NCBI GenBank assembly: GCA_945859605.1
Contig: OX243822.1
Location: 16,374,671 to 16,438,670, forward strand
Origin: Lumbricus rubellus
Lineage: Eukaryota > Annelida > Clitellata > Crassiclitellata > Lumbricidae
Direction: 5' to 3'
Length of the DNA: 64,000 nucleotides
Positions 11,204 through 24,000 of this stretch are shown in pieces (the first letter of the stretch is position 1; each line of letters starts with the position of its first letter). The notes under the pieces are model-generated. The model searched no databases. It saw only the letters and a program-made list of their open reading frames with translations, and had not been told where the DNA came from. A program made the position numbers and the translations under genes.

Positions 11204-12685
11204 TCAGATCTTCGAAGCGCCAAGATGCTTCTGCATGAACTCGTAAACCCGACTGAACGCCAATCGAGTCGCTTCGACACTGTGATGCTGGTTGTTTGGG
11301 TTGGTGAAGCCGTGCCCCGCCGGGTAGGTGAACATCTCATGCTGCACCCCGACTTTCGCCAGTTTCTCATTGAGGGCGTTGTAGTCAGCCGGAGACGAGA
11401 ACCCCACGACTTCGTCAAGCTCACCAAAATGCGACTGGACCGGAATACGGATCTTGGTAAGATCCGCGAGATCTGGCTTCGGAATGCCGTAGAACGGAGC
11501 GGCAGCGCTGATTTCCGGACATCGGACCGTGGCGGCGAACGAAAGGGCTCCACCCATGCAGAACCCGGTCACCCCGACTTTGTGACAGCCCAAGGAAATG
11601 AGGTACTTGGCCCCGGCCGAGATGTCCTGAACAGCTCCGTTCCAATCCAGTCCGCTCATGTTGTGGCCAGCCTCTTCACGATCTTTGGCCACCTGTAGGC
11701 AGAAATACAAATTAATCTTAAATATATATTACAACATTATTACGACAATGCTTGAATACTCGATGAACAGTCTAGACTCTAAAATATATATTCAAAAGGG
11801 CACTAAATTAATGCAAATTATGCTATAATCACAGTCAAATTCACCTAACTGCTACTAAAATTAGAATATTAATTGCAGTGTCCAATTACAACGCTTTTGA
11901 ACAAGGTGCTGGAAAACGGTTTAAAATACAATCGTAGAAAGAAAAGAAATTGGTAATTTATCATCTTAAGTAGTGTTCTATATTATTCTACCAAATTTTG
12001 GAGTGAATAGGTTGAGTGTCCATCCATTTTAAACTGACAATAAAAACTTATTTAGCAATGCAAACAAGGCTATGGTCTAGCCTCATTTTTACCAATTCAA
12101 CTTAAATTTATTGAAGACTTTATTGCATCTATCCAACTTCCATTTTACCTAACAATGACCATGTATTTAGTGGTCTCAGAGTTCATATAACCAAAATAAG
12201 TAGGCTAATTTCCGAAATACGTCTTTTGATAATTCTGTGTATTTCGCAACCATGCCCAATGGGAAGCCCCACTCCAATTGAAACCCCAAATTTTTCCAGA
12301 CTACTACCGAACATAAATTCTGACCTTAAAGCCAGGTTTTTCCAACATATTATAATGCATAGATAATTAGGAACGCTGAAGCAATAAATTAACACGAAAT
12401 CAAGCTAACCTTTCCACGGTACATGTCCGACACAAGGACGGTGAATCCGCCTTCCTTGGCGATCTGGGCACCTTCTGCCTGGATCTGCTCGTTCATCCCC
12501 CACCATTCGTGAATGACGATCAGACCCCTTGGTGCCTCCTTCGCGTCCCCGATCAACACACCCTGCGCATCGCCAAGGGGGTTCTTTGACTCAAAAGTCA
12601 CCTTCTTTCCTGCACTGGATGCCATGCTGCGAGTAATAAATGATCGGCCTAAAATTGCTCCCAGATGTAGCAACTTTGTAGGCAT
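11204..12685 (-). CDS. Dienelactone hydrolase family protein
   Basis: Alpha/beta-hydrolase of the dienelactone hydrolase family (carboxymethylenebutenolidase-like, Pfam DLH). Two coding exons, 12685-12410 and 11692-11204, are joined by a phase-0 intron (donor GTTAGC, acceptor CTACAG) and give 254 residues, close to the 230-250 usual for the family. Visible active-site elements are Glu60 in HEWWGMNEQ, nucleophile Cys137 in GFCMGG, Asp185 in FGELDEVV and His219 in PAGHGF. The ATG at 12685 is the first in frame. The leader it adds (MPTKLLHLGAILGRSF...) is basic and free of acidic residues, so mitochondrial targeting is possible. A second ATG at 12625 (MASSAGKK) would give a cytosolic 234-residue form. 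The EWWG motif is nearer to bacterial DLH and prokaryote-like animal homologues than to vertebrate CMBL. The substrate cannot be told from sequence. No neighbour suggests a pathway. Confidence 0.95.
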
Positions 12686-14583
12686 AAAAATTGCTGTCAA
12701 AATCTGAATAAAACTCGTGACTTCTGTCACTTGTGGACTTTAACATGCGTCCTCCGACTCCGAGCTATGTAAGTAAATAATATAGATTCCTCCCAATGTA
12801 CGTCATTTGCACAGTTTATATAGCGCTGTAGTTTAAACCCAATGATTGAAACTGCACTTTGAAATAATTTGCTTTCTTTACGATTTATTGCATATTATAA
12901 TTAATCAATGCGCGTATTTCGGAGATTGCTCGGTTTCTAAACTAGCCAGAGTAGAGCACATGTTCCGTACGTTTGCCGGTTCACTGCTGCTGGCTTATTT
13001 CAAGGGCAAAATAATCTCGAGCTAGCCCGGTCCTTGCACGGGGATCTTAAAGGGCGCGGCGCGGTTATATTAGGTGTCTATTCTGTTAGTAGTTAAGATA
13101 TATATATTCTGTAATCTGAGTTCCTGTAAAGTGTTTCAGCTGCATAATTGTACACAGTAACCAGTTGCATTCTGTCAACGGGATTGTTCAATAAACGAAA
13201 ATTATCATCATTATTATTATTGTTTATCCTTTCTCTCTTACACACCTCCGAAAATGTCTACTATGTATTGTACATGTAATTGGAAAAAATTATGATTAGG
13301 CCTACTCAATTGCATAATTATTAATGATTCTTTTCATTAGATGTTCCTGCAGCGAGTTTGCAGGCGGTTCAGTAAAGTAGCTGCTTATGCCTACTTACAA
13401 TAAATTGCTGCCCTGCATTATGATAATATTGTTAACAGAGTGTGAGATACTCCAAAACTTCTGTTAAGAACCCTATGTCATTCTAGACCATTTAGCAACT
13501 GGATTCATATACCATCACTGGACATTGATCTCTGATACGACTCGGTGCTAGCGAATAAGCTGGGCCCACGCTTGGGTTTAGAAATTTGGAGCTTTCGCTA
13601 ACCATTCTGACATCTGCCTGTATGTAGAGAAACAATGTCATGATGATAATTACAATTTGTTAGATATTGTAAATGAAATTTTCCTTACCCTTTTCTACAA
13701 AAAACTATGTACGCAAAAACCTACTTTCTGTACCGTATAGCAAAGCATACTTTACAGCTGCTGCCACGTGTATTGTGTAGTACTGTGAATTTTAACATGG
13801 CAGGCTCTCCAAGTCTCCATGTCTTAAGGTGTTCTGGTATAATAGGCCTAATAATTACATCCATACAACCGTGTTGACCTAATCTTGTTCTACACCACCT
13901 CTTGCTCCGAATGATCAAAAAACCAACAAGTTTTAACCAGTTACTATTGTATTTTAACATGAAACAACTGACATATCAACTAAACCACAAATTAACCAGT
14001 AGGCCTATGAACTTATTACGTTTCTGACAAAAAATGTAGGTTAGATGTCTAATAATTTTCACAGTTCTGTCTTAACATCATCCTGTTTCTACGTGATCCG
14101 TAAAAACAGCACGAATAAATCGTCAAGTAGCGTTCAAGATCTGTCAGAAACGACAACTAAGATTGTCAATTGAGCTGGAAAAAATCTCCAGATTTAATCA
14201 CACCAGACTGCAAGGTTGAACACATCCTAAGGTGATGACAGGCTTGGAAGTGAAGTAGGCCTAATTGTATTTCAAAAGCAGAACTGTATTTCACTTGTGC
14301 CAAATTTTATTTCACGACTCTTCTTAACCTTTTTCTAACCAACCGTTATATGTAACTATGTCAAATGAATCTCTCGCTTACAAGACAATACCAGGATTCT
14401 CACATGCGTGAACTACCAAATTTGCATCGCACATTGCAAAGTGATCAATAAAAATTAACAGAGGGCAACATGTCAGTAATCACTTGGCCATTGCGCCATA
14501 AATCCCAGACATGTAACCACTCCTGAATCTAAAATGCTCAAAATTACTCATTTCTCTAGCTTCAAAAATTTTATTTTTTACAT
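12686..14583. other. No gene; spacer
   Basis: Promoter side of the hydrolase gene, then unique-looking AT-rich DNA. At 13340-13400 a short repeat (GCAGCGAGTTTGCAGGCGGTTCAGTAAAG) recurs at 29908-29950. TAGGCCTA occurs at 13297, 13843, 14000 and 14256. A possible AATAAA for the SRRM1 transcript lies on the minus strand at 14575-14570. Confidence 0.45.
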
Positions 14584-14655
14584 TTGCCATAGCGCCTCTT
14601 CAAGTTCGCTACTAAGAGGCGCTCCCGACTACAGCGCGGACACTGGAGTTATGGG
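14584..14655 (-). mobile_element. SINE/LINE 3'-tail fragment
   Basis: TAGCGCCTCTTCAAGTTCGC then GAGGCGCTCCCGACTACAGC: the 3' half of family A in reverse orientation. Confidence 0.7.
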
Positions 14656-15046
14656 AGTGACAACAACTCTCAAAGTCCTTGAGTAAACAAATTATTCAAT
14701 AATATTGCATGCCAGAAAAACATGACAGACACAACAACCTGCCATGCCGATTACCCAACTACAAAATCGTCATCTCAGCTACGACGATATCGTTCGCAAT
14801 TCAGCATTCAACAAGAAGCAATCGCAAAAAAACCCAACAAACATCGATCCATCCGTTACGACAACAATCAAACACGGATCTATTGTCACAAAAAACCGCA
14901 AAATCAAACATCCGTCAGCCCCCCGAGAAAGAGGGCAAAGTCAATTCAACAGTTTTGAAAATGTTTGCAAACAACTGCTCAACGATTCCAAAGATAAAAA
15001 CACGAAGTCTCTGAACAACACGAACACGAAGACACGTCTGTGATCA

Positions 15047-18000
15047 TCATTTGTCCTTCAGCGACGCCAGCTTCGCCTCCTGGAGTGAGCGCAGCGCATT
15101 TTCTCGCAGCTGCTTCTCCAGTTCGTCGAGGTTCGAGCCGTCAGTCGTCTTCTCCAGCCCCTAACATCACAAAACAGAAGCAGTCTTGCCAACAAAAAAA
15201 CAGCTTATACCAGAAAAGCCGTGGCTGGGCTGGGAGCGCCTCTGAGTAGACTTCTTGCAGGGGCGCTATATAAGTTTTCGGAATGAATGAATGAAAAGAT
15301 ACATAAAATTAAATGGAGAAATTCACGTTAAGAAACCTATATACGAAAGCCCATGTTCTTAATATCCTGCTAAAAAATACAAATTAACCATGATCAATTG
15401 GGGCGCAGTGGTGGCGTTGTTGCCTTGGAGCCGGAAGGTTCGAGGTTCGAATCCACCTCGCCGCGTAAGGACCTTGGGCAAGTCCTTCACTCCCAATTGC
15501 TCAGCGCTTCGGCGTGAAACTCTGATGCAGTGTCCTCTCTGCATTCGGGAGCGCCCCTGAGTAGTTATAGCTTGAAGGGGTGCTATAACAAGTGCACATA
15601 CAAACAAACAATCAAGAAAGATGCCCATGTTCTTAATACCCTGCTTTGCATTCTTCAAGCTCTTGCGAAAAAATACAAATCAACCATGACCAATTGACCA
15701 TTGTGTTTTGCCATGCAGCAAAAAATATCTGGAGATGCCCTCGATTAAAATCACTCTAAAATTTTGTCTGCTGAACTTGGCTTACGGCGTCTTGTCGTCT
15801 GTGATCCAGAATTAGTCGTTCGTACTGTCCACAAGCCTACGACAACAGAGGACTAAGTTACGGCAAACCGAATTCAATCGTACCTCTCTGGCTTCCTCCG
15901 CATCCTCATCGTTGTCATCGTCCTCCTCATCTTCGCCTTGTTCCCTGTTCTTGTGATGCTTGTGCTTCTTATGCTTCTTGTGTTTCTTATGCTTCTTGTG
16001 CTTCTTCTCCTTCTTCTTCTTACCGATGGTGCCAGCGGCGGCAGCTTCACCCTCCGAATCCTAAATTTAAAAAAATTAAGCAAAAGCATCAGCGTATCGA
16101 TTGTATTGCATCGTATTGTATCGATAAATTTATGAAGTGCCTCTCACTGTGCACACCAATCAGAGGTGCTCCCAGTGTGAAAGACCCTGCAGAGAAAAGA
16201 AAGTTGCTCTGAGACAGTAAAAATATGTGCTTCAGGTACCAGTTAATAACGAAGAATGTGCCAATGGAGAGAGAGCTGATTCTAAAAATCAGGACCAATG
16301 AAGGCAAACGCTTTAAATAGCTTTGCAGATATAATGAAGCTTTCCAAACATTGTGCTGTAAGGCTACATATGGTTTGCCATCATGCGTTGAACTACATAA
16401 TTCCAGAATGTTCACATAGTAATAGGAAAGCACAGGATATATGACAAATGTTAAAAGAAGACATAGGGTGTGTACTTGATTGGAAATTCATTTAAATGAA
16501 CTTTTCATGAATGCATGCGTAAAAATGATAAATTGTGACGGGGTCATTAAAACTTTACATTCGCTGAATTATACCGGTAGTCATCTTGAATAGGCACTGG
16601 GCATATAAATTTCATCGATATTCATCGCTCATTCATTCATTCATTCCGAAAACTTATATAGCGACCCTTCAAGAAGCCTACTCAGAAGTGCTCCCAGCCT
16701 AGCAAAGTCATTGCTGACATGTGACCAGACGACAAGTTTGTTTGTTTGTATGTGCACTTGTTATAGCCCCCCTTCAAGCTCTCTCTCTCTCCTCAGAGGC
16801 ACTCCCGAATGCAGAGCGGACACTGCATCGGAGTTTCACGCCGAAGCGCTGAGCATTATTGTGAGTGAAGGACTTGCCCAAGGTCCTTACGCAGAACCTT
16901 CCGGCTCCAAGGCAACGACGCCACCACTACACCACCGCGCCCAAATTAAGGAAGCTTTACCTGAGCCGGATCCTCTCGCAGCTTCTTCCTCGGTGGCGTC
17001 GTCGTCTCCTCCACGCTCTCCGACCTCGGCTTCTTCAACGGTGGCGCCGCAGGAAGCAGCAGCAGACTCTCTCCGCCTCCTCGTTTCTCGAACACATCCT
17101 TCCCAGACTTCGACGACACTTCCTGCTTTCCGCCCGACTTCCTCTTCGGAGACCTCGATCCGCTCCGGGAGGACCGCCTTGACCGACGATCCTCGGAGGA
17201 ACGTGACTCCGACCGACTCTTGCCTCGCCGGGATGAAGTCTTGGCGGGTGCGGCTTTTCCACCGATGGGCTTCTCCGCGGGTCGATCTCTTCTCGGTGGG
17301 GAGGACGCGTCACGGTTGCGACCCCGGGAGGTGCGTTCTTCGGGCGACGAGCTGGTTCGTTTTCCGGTGGGGCGGTCGGAATCTACGCCTCTGAAGCAGA
17401 AAAAAGTTATTTATTTATTAGATGAATTTGCGTAGCATCTGTTCAAGGGTACTACTCAGAGCCATGGGCGGAAACCTAGGGGGGACGGCCCCCCAACGAA
17501 GGTGTTGGAGGGGGCGGACGGCCCATGCATTTGTCCCCCCAATAATTGTGCGTCAAGACTATAAAAAAAGTCATAAACTTTTTTGGCGGTGAAAATAGAA
17601 TTTTTTTTGACTTTTCGACCAGATGACTAAACAAAAATCTCGCGCCTTTCCTTCGGCCACTCATTCGTCCCACCCAAGTCTCCGCCCATGCTCAGAGGTG
17701 CTCCCAACCTCAACACGGTGGAAAAATAAAACTGCCTTAAGATGAGACAGGAAAAAAGTTCTAGTAAAGGATCGGAGTGTCAAGGGAAGGCCATTCCAGG
17801 TTGAGGGCCCAATCACTGAGAAGGTATAGTGAAGGAACGAATAAAAAGGGACTAAGAGTTGGTTACGAGAACAGATACAACAGAAATCTTTAAACAGAAA
17901 TCTTTAAACAAAATTCTGCCTCAATCTATCACCTGACAGTCTTTCTTTATCGCCTCTTTCACTTAGCATGTCACCTTTACTTAACACCACACTATTGAGC

Positions 18001-21000
18001 TTTTAAATACTCACAAAAGGATGGCTAATACAGTAACATATCTGATTCAACCAGTTATGATCCATTTTAATATCGGCGAAACATGTTTCCTGAACAGAGT
18101 CAAATGACGCTCCAATTTCCTTATACATGCAGAAAAACCAACTAGAGAAACAAACTTAACAATGCAAACCCTTTCTTATTCTTCGACCGTCGACTTTCCT
18201 CCGCGACATTCTTCTGACGCCTGTCCGAGGGCGTCACGGGAGGCGACAGGGGTCTCACGACGGGCGACGCCGACAGCAACTTCTTCCGATCGGAAGAAGG
18301 GCTAGACGGAAGTTTTCCCGCTTTTCCAGAACCCGCCGTCGGAGGAGCAAGGTTTCTTTCCGGGGACGACTCCGACGATGAAGACTTGGAACGCTTCGGT
18401 TTAGTGGCCGCCTTCCGATCTTTCGAGGGAAGCGGGGAGACGACCGCGACCTTCTTGACGGCCACCGGAGAGGGCGATCTCCTCCGCTTGCTTTCCGCGA
18501 CCGGAGAGACGGCTTTCCGCTTCGGAGGCGGAGAAGGCTTGCGATTGGACTCCGATGAGGAGTCGTGTCGAGGCGGCCTGCGACCGGGAGACGGTTTCTT
18601 CGGGGGGCTGGATATTTTCCGCTTCTTCTCTTCCGGCGACGACGACTGCGCACGCTTGTCTTCGTCGGAGGACGAAGAAGACGACGAAGAACGCGCCCTC
18701 TTGACGTCTTTTGGAACTACACCTCGGCGCTCCGGAACCGGACCGCCTTTCTTCTGCTTACGCTGCCGCTCCTCGTCGTCCGAGTCAAGTCGGCGCCTCT
18801 TGTCCGAGGGAGATGCCGGACGCTTTCTCGGGGCTGGCGAGTTCGCGGGAGATCGCTGGCGCCTCTGCGGCGACGACGCCCTCCTTCGTGCCTCGTCTGG
18901 AGAGGACGACGACCTCTGCTTCTTGCCGGCGACGGAAGGCGAAGGTCGCCTTTTCCGGTCGTCCGTCGGCGATCGCTGCTTCTTGTCCGCTACTGGAGAT
19001 GGCGAAGGTCGCCGTTTCTTTTCCACGACCGGAGGCGAAGGTCGCCTCTTCCTTTCCGCCACTGGGGACGGTGAAGGCCGACGCTTCCTCTCGGCCGCCG
19101 GGGACGACGAGGGTCGCCGACGTCTTTCCGCCGAAGGCGAGACCCCTGCTCTCCTCCGTCTGTCCTCGACTGGTGACCGTCCCGCGCGTTCGACAACCGG
19201 GGGAGATCTCCGTCTCCTTTCGCCGGGCGACTGGCTGGGCCTCGGTCGTTCGACCCTCGCAGGGGACACCTTCCGTGCTCTCCTGTCCGCCGACGGGGGT
19301 TCTTTCTTCCCTGGAATGTCATCACCAGAAGACGAGGAATCACGACGCTGCTGCTTCGACTGTCTGACCGGGGGCGAGTCACTTGGCCTGCCCCTGCCTC
19401 CCTTAGCTGGGGACACTCCCCCTCTGGGGCGACTGGAATGAGGGGGCGACCTCTGCTTTGCCGGGGCCAACCCCTTCTTCGGGGCCGGGCTTTCCTCGCC
19501 AGAAGACGAACCCTCGCTGGATGACGTCGACGAAGATCTCGGTTTCTTCGCCGGAGAAGAAGCGCGGCGCTCTGGTTTCGCCCCCGAAGGGGACGCCCTG
19601 TTCTTCAAACGAGTGTCCCTCTCGTCCGGGTGGCCCGAGGAGGCGGGGCTGTGAGCCGCTGGTCGCACCACGCGACGGATAGAAGGAGAGGGGGATCGCC
19701 GACGGTTTGGGCGTTGCACCGGTGAAGGGGAGCGGCGTCTTCTGGCTGTGCGAGGCGACGCCACTCTTTTGGGTGACGGCTGGCGACGGGATCTTGGGGG
19801 AGACTCGGATGCGCTACGGCGCTGAGCGACCTGACGTCTGGGACTGCGGGAACGGCGTGGAGATGGAGATCTTCTGCAAAGACAAGAAAAGGGTCGGTCA
19901 TTAGATGATATCTTCCTTTTGATGACCTCTCGCTGTACACTGTACAGACTTCCTGTTACAGAAAGTTGTGATACGCTGTTGGCAGTGTATTGACCAGAGT
20001 GCAGTGCAAGGCAGCCTGTGCAGGCAGTAAAGAGGCGGCAAAGTAAACGCAGATAAGAGTGCCCAGACTGATAAGCATTGCCACACCAAAGATGCCATCC
20101 CAAATAAGATGTGCTGGGTGAAAGGAAGCCAGTGCAAGACCTCAAGAACAATGCACCACAGCTATCCGATACTTTGAGGGTTTAGCAGCCAAGCCAAGTC
20201 AAAGTAGCAGCCTCAAATAAGCATCAAATATCGCAACAAATCTATTCTGCAAACAGTTCAGAAATACACAAACTCACATCACACCTCTAACAGATTCTTA
20301 AAGACAATACACAAGGCTAAGATATGTTAACAATGGAAATGCATACCTGCGCGGCGGCGGTGACCGTCTGCCGCCCTGGCGCTGCTGTTGCTGTCTTCGC
20401 GGTGAACCTCTGCCGCCGCCACGATTGCCCCTCGCAGGACTTGCCCGACCACCTACAACCAAACGCATGAAAACATAATTTAATTCAACAGCTCACCCTA
20501 GCATTCATTTATTTATTCAAAAATTTATATAGCGCCTCGTCAATAAAAAACTACTCAGAGGCACTCTCTACTCCAGCACACCCAAAAAGAACAGTTTTAA
20601 GTTGGGTAAGTCAGGATCCTGGAAGAGTCCCAGGGTGTAAGTGTAGCTCTAAAGAAAGGCCATTCCAGACCACTGGGCCGTCCAAAGAGAAGGCTCGATT
20701 CTTCATGGTAGCAGTTACGAGCAAAAGGAACTAAAAGTGTCGTACGCTAAGACAAGGATTTTGCGCATTTTTAAAAATTAATGACAGTTAACACCATAAC
20801 AGGCTAGCACCTAGCACACAAGAGAGTACGTATGTATGTTTGTATGTGCACTTGTTATAGCGGTGGTGTAGTGGTGTCTACCTACTCAGAGGCACTCCCG
20901 AATGCAGAGCGGACACTGCATCGGAGTTTCACGCCGAAGCGCTGAGCAATTGTGAGTGAAGAACTTGCCCACTTGAGGTCCTTACGCGGCGAGGTGAATT

Positions 21001-24000
21001 CGAACCTCGAACCTTCCGGCTCCAAGGCAACGACGCCACCACTACACCACCGCGCCCCGTACGAAATACTGCATAAATCTAAGAGGTTTCTTCGTTGCAC
21101 GTACGTCGGGCAGGTGAAGATGCTGCCGATGAGCTGGAACTGGAACTATCTTCGTCGCTTTCTTCGTCGTGCGCACGGTAGTTGCGGCGCTTCTGAACCG
21201 TCTTCTTCTCCGTTGAGGAATTCTACAGATAAACGTACGCCAAAATCAAGACAAATCAAAAATGCTAAATCGAAAAAAAACTGTATCTTTTTCTAGGTTT
21301 CAGAATGGTTGACCGTACAAAAATTTACAAGTAAGTATGCATACAAAATTCACGTAAGATATCAAAAACTGTCAAGATTAACCAAAGTGATTAGTATGCA
21401 AACAGCATTCCAGTTATAATTGTTTTCCTCATCCGATTGTCTGCTCTTGATAGCACTCGGTCATGGTGTCTGTGGGGTGCAAGTTATGGCCCGTGTTCGC
21501 GTAAGAGTCAAGAAATTTATTCTTAAAAGTAGCACCTAAAATGTGTTTTACTCAGGCAGGCACGGCAGTAATTTCATGCAAAGGATGGACCAGTTTAGCG
21601 AATTCTTTATTAGTGCTGAAGATCACTCAAACTCAACGCTTGTTCATATTTGTAGAAAATCCTTTGAAGTGTCATCGCATTCGTTTTAACCAGTTCCATG
21701 ACGTCCTATATAAATTTGCCAAACACTATGATAACCATGATGACGATAAAGAAAAAATTTGCAGACAAAAACTGACCCGAGATGCTGATGATGGAGATGA
21801 AGAAGCAGCGGAAGAACGACTGAAACATAACAAGACTAACAGTAATAACGTGATTTACGTTAACAAACTAACAGTAATAACATGATTTCACGTTAACAGA
21901 CTAACAGTAATAACTTGATTCATGTTACCAAACTAACAACAATAACATCATTTACATTAACAGACTAACAGTAATAACGTGATTTACATTAACAAACTAA
22001 CAGTAACAACGTGATTTACGCTAACATACTTACAGTAACTAATAGAAACTGTCAAGAGGTAGGCCTGGTAATAGTGCGATTTACGTTAACAGTCTAACAG
22101 AAATAACATGATTTACGTTAACAGACTTAACAGCAATAACATGATTTACATTAAATATCAGGCATCTTCAGGAACAACAAGCAGTTGTTGAGCCTGACTG
22201 AGAATGGTTCATCCTACTAGAGCTGCCTAATAAATGCTTAAATACAATACAATAGAAACTGCCAAGAGGTAGGACCATAGATGTAAAAAACGATGAAAAT
22301 AAAATAAAAAAGGGAAAAAACGACGGTTTTTAAAAAAAAATAAAAAACGACAAAAAACGATAAAAAACGGAAACGGAAAATAATTTGACTTTGCTACATC
22401 TAAAACCGCATTTTACCCTTGAAAACCTTGATTAGGAACCTACTACACGCAGGCTATCTCTTAAATGATGATGCTAAACGATGAAATAATGACTTTAGTT
22501 GGCTGAATCCTTGAGAGTTGGCGGAAAACATAAGGAATATCAGAAAAATTAAAATGAAGGGAAATAATAACAGAAAGTAAATGAATAAATAAAGATAAAT
22601 AAATAATAAAAAACGAAAAAAACGACGTTTTTTGGGAGAATAAAAAACACAAAAAAAGTTTTTTACAACTATGGGTAGGACCCACACGACAACAACAAGA
22701 ACCCCGGGTTACAAAGAACACCCACCGTTTCTTTGGTGGTTCTGGTCGTCCACGGCTACGGCTGCCCCTCCTACCCGGTCCAGAGGGACTCCTCCTCCTC
22801 GGTGACTCCCCCCAGCGTCTCCTTGCCGGTGATCGTGCCCTGGGCGATGGGGACCGGCGTCTCCTTGGTGACCTTGAGACCCTCCTCCTGTACGAGGGTG
22901 ATCTACGTTTACGAGAGACTGGCGACCTTGACCTTCGCCTCTGAGGTGACCTTGAGCGCCGGCGCCGTGCAGAACCAGACCGCCCTCGCCTCGGAGACGA
23001 CGACTTGCGTCGCCGCCTTGGGGACGACGACTTGCGTCGCTGTGGTGACGGCGACTTCTTGCGTCCGCGTGACGACGACCTGCGTCGTCTGTTTGGCGAC
23101 TTACGTCGAAGGGAGGCGGCAGCAGAGGGAGAACGATCCCTGAAAAGGTAAAAGTCGAGATATTTCCATTATCAAAGGCAATTTTACATCACTGTTTAAC
23201 TTTACGTAACTAACTCTTGAAGAAGCATTTTATCTGTTTTATATTTATTTAACATGTAAAGCATTGAAAGTGGGACAGTTCAATCGAAAAACAAACTCAG
23301 CAGTACCAGTAAATTTCTTTAATAATAATGATGAAACTCAGAAGTACCAGTAAATTTCTTTAATAATAATGATGAAACTCAGAAGTACCAGTAAATTTCT
23401 TTAATAATAATGATGAAACTCAGAAGTACCAGTAAATTTCTTTAATAATAATGATGAAACTCAGAAGTACCCGTAAATTTCTTTAATAGCAATGATGATG
23501 ATAATTGTTTAAGAATTCGCACTTACAAGTATGCGCAGTAAGATTACATCGTAGAGCTGTGACAGATGACGACAAGAATTTCCTTTGTTTACGGCCTTAA
23601 TTCAAACTCCAGCGAGCAGACAAGTGTGGCTTATAACCAATATGAATCAAAAGCTCAGGCCAAATTCCAAGCAAACTCCACCTCTGCTCGTACTTTGGCA
23701 GTGCCAGTCCCAAGCTTGGATAAAGAAGGAGGGCGACACTAATCTTCTTTGTTTCGAAACAGTATCGTAAAACAGCAACAAGCAAACGCAAAGTACCTGT
23801 TCTTCGGTTTTTCAGGACTTTTGCTGCGGCTGCTTCGGTCCCGTTTGCCTGTTCCCTCAGTTCCTTCTTCCTTGACTTTATCCGCATCACCATCAGCAAC
23901 CACCGCTTTACCATCCTCCGCAACCAATTTGACTTCACCGTCGACACTTGGCACCGGCGGTTCGCTTTAAAATTTGGAAAACAATAGCAAACACAACAGG

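Noticed and set aside
14709..15043. Overlapping 78-101-residue plus-strand frames
   Set aside because: Three frames are open at once in A/C-rich DNA downstream of SRRM1. No homology or repeat evidence supports coding.
18386..19441. 351-residue plus-strand frame opposite SRRM1 exon 11
   Set aside because: Antisense shadow of an RS-coding exon. The minus strand carries the conserved protein with correct splice phases.
22733..23143. 136-residue plus-strand frame
   Set aside because: Opposite strand of SRRM1 exon 8. The minus strand gives the SR-repeat protein in phase with exon 7.
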